Source of the DNA: Hemerocallis citrina | Lineage: Eukaryota; Streptophyta; Magnoliopsida; Asparagales; Asphodelaceae | Reading direction: 5' to 3' | Assembly: GCA_017893485.1 (NCBI GenBank) | Contig: CM030367.1 | Location: 141,377,089 to 141,441,088 of the forward strand | DNA length: 64,000 nucleotides | Part shown: piece after piece, positions 57,595 through 64,000 of the stretch | Layout of the letters: every line of letters begins with the position of its first letter | Position numbering within the stretch: position 1 is the first letter of the stretch | Made by a program: the position numbers and the translations under genes | Notes under the pieces: generated by a model | Seen by the model: only the letters and a program-made list of their open reading frames with translations | Databases searched by the model: none | Told to the model about the DNA's origin: nothing

Positions 57595-57897
57595 CTAGAC
57601 GGGAACACATGTCGGTTTCAGAGCAGCATGAGGCCGTCATGCCCGGCCTGTCAGTATTTTGGTGGCTCAAGTGGAGGGATCTCTTTTGATGTTAAGCTGT
57701 ATCAGTTGGATGACTGCTTTTCTAGCTATATGCTAACTTTTGCTGTTGTCTTTCTTTACTACTAGATGCTGTTGTCTCTTATATTTAGACTACCTTTAGT
57801 TGTTGTTTTTAGCTTATGTACTGTACTACTCTGTTTCCTTAATTAATCATTAATGAAACGATTGCTTCGACCATCTTTTATCAAAAAAAAAATATAT

Positions 57898-59034
<1,137 letters not shown>

Positions 59035-59161
59035 GAAAAAACAGAAAATAGTTGAAGTGGTGTTTTGTGAAAACTGTTTTCACAAAACAAGCTAACTAAA
59101 CGGGTTTTGAGATTTTAGAAAACGAAAAAAGGAAAAAAACAACAAACAAAACAGACCCTGA

Positions 59162-59410
59162 TTCATTCACTCATTCATTGAACATAACAGAGATAATTCA
59201 TTCACTCATTCACTCATTCTAGAACTCAATGATTCATTCACTCATTCATTACTTAATTGCTTAATTGTAACTCAACAAATTTTTAGCAAGACCAATTTGA
59301 TTCACTCACTCATTCTAGAACTCATAACAGAGAATAATCCATTATAACAGAAACTAATCCATTATATCAGAGACTAATTCATTCACTCATTCACTCATTC
59401 TAGAACCGAA
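59162..59410. repeat. ATTCATTCACTC minisatellite
   Basis: Several imperfect copies of ATTCATTCACTCATTC, some followed by TAGAACTCA, spread over about 240 bp. Also CCATTATAACAGA/CCATTATATCAGA pairs near 59340. Non-coding. Confidence 0.75.
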
Positions 59411-59949
59411 TGATTTTTCAGCAAATTGAAAGGAGGAAATTTGACAATTTGAAAAGACCTGAGATGGTGAAATCGGTGAAAAAAAGACCAATTTGACAAT
59501 TTGAAAGAAAAGAGAAAATTTGTAAACCCCAAACCTAGTATACCTGAGGTGGTGAAATCGGTGGTCGGTGACGGTGAGGGGTTCGGTGGTTGGATGGCGT
59601 CGGGGTTGGCGCTGAAGAGGCACCGGAGTTGGGGGCGCTGAAGAGGCATCCGTGACGGTGAAGGGTTCGGTGTTTGGATGGCGTCGGGGTTGGTCGCTGA
59701 TTGCAAACAGCGGATGGCGTCGGGGTTGGCGACTGGAGGTGGGGGTAGGGGGGGGGGGGGGGAGGGGGGGCGCTAAAGAGGCGTCGGAGGTGGGGGGGTG
59801 CTGAAGAGGCGCCGGAGGTGGGGGGGAGGGAGACAGTGACAGAGAGCGGGGAGAGAGAGAGGGAGCAGGGAGAAAGAAGGAGAGAGTGAGTCAGTGAGAG
59901 AGACAGAGAGAGGGAAAAGTGAGAGAGACGGAGTGAGAAAGAGAGACCC
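59411..59949. other. GC-rich low-complexity stretch
   Basis: Repeats such as GGATGGCGTCGGGGTTGG (three copies between 59590 and 59730) and GCTGAAGAGGC(A/G) (four), then G-rich and GAGA-rich sequence. The minus-strand open frame 59535-60005 is Pro/Ser/Leu-rich because of composition. It could be a 5' UTR fragment captured by the adjoining Helitron; no protein is recognised. Confidence 0.5.
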
Positions 59950-60102
59950 AGTGGGTATTTTGGGGGAGAGAGAATGTGTGTGGATTTTGAATTTGTGGAG
60001 TTCAAAATTTTGGGCGGAAAAATATGTTTTGTGAGATTAGATCTGGTCTATTGATTTTGAGGGAGATTGAATGTGAGCCACTTGATAGCTTTCTTTGTAA
60101 TT

Positions 60103-60112
<10 letters not shown>
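59950..60112 (-). mobile_element. Helitron 5' end, same family as copies 1-3
   Basis: TTTTGTGAGATTAGATCTGG...GAGCCACTTGATAGCTTTCT repeats the right end of the Helitrons at 24904 and 42131. It then passes into (AT)n, in which a gypsy element has inserted. Its CTRR end is not visible; the material 59160-59950 may belong to it. Confidence 0.65.

Positions 60113-60174
<62 letters not shown>
60107..60174. repeat. (AT)n microsatellite
   Basis: Pure AT dinucleotides between the Helitron end and the start of the gypsy LTR. Confidence 0.95.
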
Positions 60175-60176
<2 letters not shown>

Positions 60177-60796
60177 ATATGGCTAAAAATAGGATTAAAT
60201 CGGGACCGTTCACATCGGATGCGAATCTCAAAGCTCAGGGGTAAAACGGTAATTTCACCTACCAGCGGGTCCAAAGCGGGTACTGGGTCTCCTTCTCACA
60301 GATCCAATAACCCGCGAACGGATCCACTCCAACTGGGTACGGGTCCCGACCCACGACAAACCCAGCTCAGCATGAGGAAAATTAGGGTTACTGATTTTAC
60401 CAAATCAACAGGCCTGATTTGCTCTCACCGGGAATTAGGGGGTCAGTTTCCTAAACTGATTAGGAGGATTTTACTCCTATCACAGGAAATCAAATCTCTG
60501 ATCAGATCCCTAATTAACTCCCCCATGGCGACTATAAATACCTCCTACCCACCACTGTGACCAGGTTAATCACTTTTTTACCTGCTTAAGTTCTTTCTTA
60601 ATCTCTTCTGGTTACTGACAAGAGCGTCGGAGGGTGCGTCGCCGGGATCAATCCCGGTGTTTCGCACTTTCCTTGCAGGTGCACGGCGGGAGTCATCAGC
60701 CCAACTCAGACGAACAGGTTCGGATCTGCTATTCAGGTTTTTCCACGAACCCACAAATTCTATCTGTTTACCCCCACACCAGAATTAGCGGTAACA
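60175..60796 (+). repeat. Gypsy (Tat) 5' LTR
   Basis: TGATATGGC...GTAACA, 622 bp, with TG...CA ends. TATA box CTATAAATA at 60532-60540. After it comes GAGCGTCGGAGGG...GCCGGGATCAATCCCGG, shared with the LTR at 14973. Two base pairs separate its end from the primer-binding site. Confidence 0.82.
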
Positions 60797-60798
60797 GA

Positions 60799-60817
60799 TT
60801 GGCGCCGTCTGTGGGAA
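60799..60817 (+). promoter_or_regulatory. Primer-binding site of the Tat element
   Basis: TTGGCGCCGTCTGTGGGAA directly follows the LTR. It is the customary site in Tat-lineage elements, complementary to a tRNA 3' end, and marks the + strand as the sense strand. Confidence 0.85.
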
Positions 60818-60868
60818 CCCATACGAATAGCCTCCGCCTCTTCCCCGTCGACTGGCTCTTCTCCAGCC

Positions 60869-61084
60869 ATGCCTCCGAGGAAAATCAGGTCCAGAGGGTC
60901 CAACCGTGGGCCCAACCCCGCCGATCAGCAAGAGGTAGTCCCCGTCCAAACCGCTCCGCAGCAGGGACAACCCCCGCTCCGAGTAGAGGACCCTCTTCAA
61001 CAAGATCAGCCTCTCCCTCAGAATCAACAACCCCCCAAGGGTCCTACCGGTCCACAGAATGCCGGTGCGGGGGCTCCCGCATGA
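60869..61084 (+). pseudogene. Start of Tat gag, truncated
   Basis: MPPRKIRSRG... is followed by a Gln/Pro-rich stretch and a stop after 71 codons. Tat gag proteins commonly open with MPPR and a low-complexity leader. In another frame MANNAIIGQLLA (61113-61148) resembles later gag wording, so a frameshift is likely. The sequence then dissolves into satellite repeats. Confidence 0.6.
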
Positions 61085-61214
61085 AGCAACCTCTCCACCG
61101 ACGAGCTTCACCATGGCCAACAACGCCATCATCGGCCAACTCCTCGCCATGCCGAGCTCACACTCCGGAGCTCCGAGTTCCGAGCACGCTCCTCGCCGAA
61201 ACCCATCGTTGCCG

Positions 61215-63145
61215 AGCTCTCTCTCTCCCTCAATCCGAGCTCTTCACTCTGCTCACCTCCGAAGCGGACCTCTTCTCAACAAGTTCGGAGCACAACTCTC
61301 TCCTAGAGCTCCTCCTCCCACTTGTCTCACAAACGGCTCTCTTCCATAGCCGAGCTCTCCATTCCGCCCACCTCGGAGCGAACCTCATCTCAACGAGTTC
61401 GGAGCGCACAACTCTCTCCTAGAGGTGCTCCCCAAACTCTTCCCCCAAACGGCTCTCTTCCAGAGCCGAGCTCTCCATTCCGCCCACCTCGGAGCGGACC
61501 TCATCTCAACGAGTTCGGAGCGCACAACTCTCTCCTAGAGGTGCTCCCCAAACTCTTCTCCCAAACGGCTCTCTTCCAGAGCCGAGCTCTCCATTCCGCC
61601 CACCTCGGAGCGGACCTCATCTCAACGAGTTCGGAGCGCACAACTCTCTCCTAGAGGTGCTCCCCAAACTCTTCCCCCAAACGGCTCTCTTCCAGAGCCG
61701 AGCTCTCCATTCCGCCCACCTCGGAGCGGACCTCATCTCCACGAGTTCGGAGCGCACAACTCTCTCCTAGAGGTGCTCCCCAAACTCTTCTCCCAAACGG
61801 CTCTCTTCCAGAGCCGAGCTCTCCATTCCGCCCACCTCGGAGCGGACCTCATCTCAACGAGTTCGGAGCGCACAACTCTCTCCTAGAGTTGCTCCCCAAA
61901 CTCTTCTCTCAAACGGCTCTCTTCCAGAGCCGAGCTCTCCACTCCGCTCACCTCGGAGCGGACCTCTTCTCAACGAGTTCGGAGCGCACAACTCTCTCCT
62001 AGAGTTGCTCCTCAAACTTGTCTCCCAAACGGCTCTCTTCCAGAGCCGAGCTCTCCGCTCCGCCCACCTCGGAGCGGACCTCATCTCAACGAGTTCGGAG
62101 CGCACAACTCTCTCCTAGAGTTGCTCCTCAAACTTGTCTCCCAAACGGCTCTCTTCCAGAGCCGAGCTCTCCACTCCGCCCACCTCGGAGCGGACCTCAC
62201 CTCAACGAGTTCGGAGCACACAACTCTCTCCTAGAGTTGCTCCCCAAACTCTTCTCCCAAACGGCTCTCTTCCAGAGTCGAGCTCTCCACTCCGCCCACC
62301 TCGGAGCGGACCTCATCTCAACGAGTTCGGAGCACACAACTCTCTCCTAGAGTTGCTCCCCAAACTCTTCTCCCAATCGGCTCTCTTCCAGAGCCGAGCT
62401 CTCCACTCCGCTCACCTCGGAGCAGACCTCTTCTCAACGAGTTTGGAGAACACAACTCTCTCCTAGAGTTGCTCCGCAAACTTGTCTCCCAAACATCTCT
62501 CTTCCAGAGCCAAGCTCTCCACTCCGCCCACCTCGGAGCGGACCTCATCTCAACGAGTTCGGAGCACACAACTCTCTCCTAGAGTTGCTCCCCAAACTCT
62601 TCTCCCAAACGGCTCTCTTCCAGAGCCGAGCTCTCCACTCCGCCCACCTCGGAGCGGACCTCATCTCAACGAGTTCGGAGCACACAACTCTCTCCTAGAG
62701 TTGCTCCCCAAACTCTTCTCCCAAACGGCTCTCTTCCAGAGCCGAGCTCTCCACTCCGCCCACCTCGGAGCGGACCTCATCTCAACGAGTTCGGAGCACA
62801 CAACTCTCTCCTAGAGTTGCTCCCCAAACTTTTCTCCCAAACGGCTCTCTTCCAGAGCCGAGCTCTCCACTCCGCTCACCTCGGAGCGGACCTCTTCTCA
62901 ACGAGTTCGGAACGCACAACTCTTTCCTTGAGTTGCTCCTCAAACTTGTCTCCCAAACGGCTCTCTTCCATAGCCGAGCTCTTCACTCCCCTCACCTCGG
63001 AGCGGACCTCTTCTCAACGAGTTCGGAGCACAACTCTCTCCTAGAGTTCCTCCGCACACTTGTCTCACAAACGGCTCTCTTCCAGAGCCGAGCTCTTCAC
63101 TCCGCTCACCGCCGAGGTGGACCTCTTCTCAACGAGTTCGGAGTC
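61215..63145. repeat. Satellite A, 116-bp tandem repeat, about 16 units
   Basis: The unit runs GAGTTCGGAGCGCACAACTC - CTCCTAGAG - TGCTCC - ACGGCTCTCTTCCAGAG - CCGAGCTCT - CACCTCGGAGCGGACCTC. Successive units are 116 bp apart over most of the array. Variants differ at a few sites (GGTGCTCC/GTTGCTCC, CATCTC/CTTCTC), and runs of neighbouring units share the same variants, as expected from local unequal exchange. Every 110-codon open frame in the array is the same repeat read in frame and not a gene. Confidence 0.93.
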
Positions 63146-63645
63146 CAGCTTCTTCTAGATGGCTGCTCCCACAACTTGCTAAGCACTTTACACCGATGGT
63201 TCGGAGTCCAACACTTGGCTCGATTCGGCTTCAAATAACCTGCTCTTCCGCGGGTTAGAAGTGGTTCGCCATTCGGAATTGCTCCCACAACCGTTGAACT
63301 ACACCGATGGTTCGGAGTCCAACACTTGGCTCGATTCTGCTTCAAATAACCTGCTCTTCAGCGGGTTAGAAGTGGTTCGCCATTCGGAATTGCTCCCACA
63401 ACCGTTGACTACCTCTACTGATGGTTCGGAGTCCAACACTTGGCTCGATTCTGCTTCAAATAACCTGCTCTTCAGCGGGTTAGAAGTGGTTCGCCATTCG
63501 GAATTGCTCCCACAACCGTTGAATACCTCTACCGATGGTTCGGAGTCCAACACTTGGCTCGATTCTGCTTCAAATAACCTGCTCTTCAGCGGGTTAGAAG
63601 TGGTTCGCCATTCGGAATTGCTCCCACAACCGTTGATTCTCTCAC
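63146..63645. repeat. Satellite B, 111-114-bp tandem repeat, about 4 units
   Basis: The unit runs GATGGTTCGGAGTCCAACAC - TTGGCTCGATTC - CAAATAACCTGCTCTTC - GCGGGTTAGAAGTGGTTCGC - CATTCGGAATTGCTCCCACA. It begins with the same GGTTCGGAG word as satellite A and has almost the same length. It stays open in one frame for 178 codons (63261-63797, continuing into the next A unit), with TDGSESNTWLD repeated. Confidence 0.9.
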
Positions 63646-64000
63646 ATAAGCAGCGAGTTCGGAGCTACAGCTCTCCCCTAGAGTTGCTCCTCACACTCGT
63701 CTCACAAATGGCTCTCTTCCAGAGCCGAGCTCTTCCCTCCGCTCGCCGCCGAAGTGGACCTCTTCTCGACGAGTTCGGAGCTACAGCTCTCCCCTAGAGT
63801 TGCTCCTCACACTCGTCTCACAAATGGCTCTCTTCCAGAGCCGAGCTCTTCCCATCCGAGCAGGAATCCGAGCTCTTCCCATCCGAGCTCTTCCCATCCG
63901 AGCAAGGATCCGAGCTCTTCCCTCCGCTCGCCCCCGAAGCGGACCTCTTCTCAGCAAGTTTGGAGCACAACTCTCTCCTAGAGTTCCTCCTTACACTTGT
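63646..64000. repeat. Satellite A, variant units at the window end
   Basis: Units of the A type with GAGCTACAGCTCTCCCCTAG in place of the usual segment, resuming after satellite B, plus a short amplification of ATCCGAGCTCTTCCC (63855-63920). The array continues past the window. Confidence 0.88.

Larger units (their letters stand above)
51429..57897 (+). mobile_element. Nearly intact L1-type LINE
   Basis: A 6.47-kb non-LTR element with ORF1, a 54-bp gap, ORF2, a 3' UTR of about 300 bp and a short A tail (about 57883-57892). ATATAATAATTATA at 51415-51428 and again at 57898-57911 is a possible 14-bp target duplication, though the flanks are AT repeats, so chance similarity is possible. Only three coding lesions were found in over 6 kb (two in ORF1, one in ORF2), so the insertion is young compared with the other two LINEs in the window. 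Confidence 0.9.
60175..64000 (+). mobile_element. Tat-lineage Ty3/gypsy element, 5' part, cut by window end
   Basis: An LTR (60175-60796), a primer-binding site, a short gag-like start and then long tandem arrays to the end of the window. The TGGCGCCGTCTGTGGGAA site and an ATGCCTCCGAGGAAA gag start belong to the Tat group. No protease, RT or integrase is visible, so this may be a non-autonomous derivative, or pol may lie beyond the window. Confidence 0.75.

Noticed and set aside
59535..60005. 156-codon Pro/Ser/Leu-rich minus-strand frame
   Set aside because: Produced by GAGA and G-rich low-complexity DNA. No domain.
61322..62814. Series of 110-codon open frames with nearly the same protein
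   Set aside because: They repeat every 116 bp and are satellite A read in frame. No start context, domain or codon signal supports genes.
61215..64000. CRISPR-like array of regular repeats
   Set aside because: The units are contiguous, without unique spacers, in plant DNA. It is a satellite.

Overview
The window is plant nuclear DNA, almost certainly from an angiosperm with a repeat-rich genome. Evidence: Ty1/copia and Ty3/gypsy retrotransposons primed from plant tRNAs, L1-type LINEs, Helitrons, a FAR1-type Mutator transposase, a plant mobile domain (PMD) gene, and fragments of two plant housekeeping genes. No intact host gene, tRNA or rRNA gene was recognised. The species cannot be told from the sequence.

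Layout. 1-3230: AT-rich DNA with a minisatellite. 3232-14679: a decayed LINE split by a Ty1/copia element (4509-12904; LTRs of about 1.4 kb; 5-bp target duplication CAAAA). 14973-15491: a Tat-like gypsy LTR. 16173-17152: a palindromic MITE-like element and a 312-bp Helitron. 17701-19678: a poly(A) retroposon with a 17-bp target duplication. 20120-24660: a second decayed LINE. 24904-43050: a head-to-tail row of related Helitron ends, one split by a 16.7-kb terminal-inverted-repeat (TIR) element. 43490-44230: a 250-bp tandem repeat. 45792-46207 and 49863-50365: fragments of a nucleotide-sugar-transporter-like gene and an ABC1-kinase-like gene. 50673-59158: an AT-rich TIR element holding a nearly intact LINE (51429-57897). 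60175 to the window end: the 5' part of a Tat-lineage gypsy element that runs into 116-bp satellite arrays.

The most interesting object is the 16.7-kb TIR element (25404-42124). Its roughly 235-bp TIRs hold palindromes built on TTAACCC(G). Inside them lie inverted arrays (4 and 5 copies) of a roughly 340-bp unit that is itself a hairpin. At its two ends are convergent genes: a FAR1/MURA-type transposase on the + strand and a PMD (MAIN/MAIL1-like) gene on the - strand, the same plan as mudrA/mudrB in MuDR. Its middle holds more of the same palindromes, a 1.7-kb fold-back with telomere-like TTAGGG blocks at both outer ends, and a solo-LTR-like segment. Both genes are broken, so this copy is not autonomous.

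A second unusual signal is in the copia element. The palindromic decamer CAGTCGACTG and close variants recur more than 25 times, in LTRs, untranslated DNA and coding sequence alike. They mostly come in pairs 20-22 bp apart.
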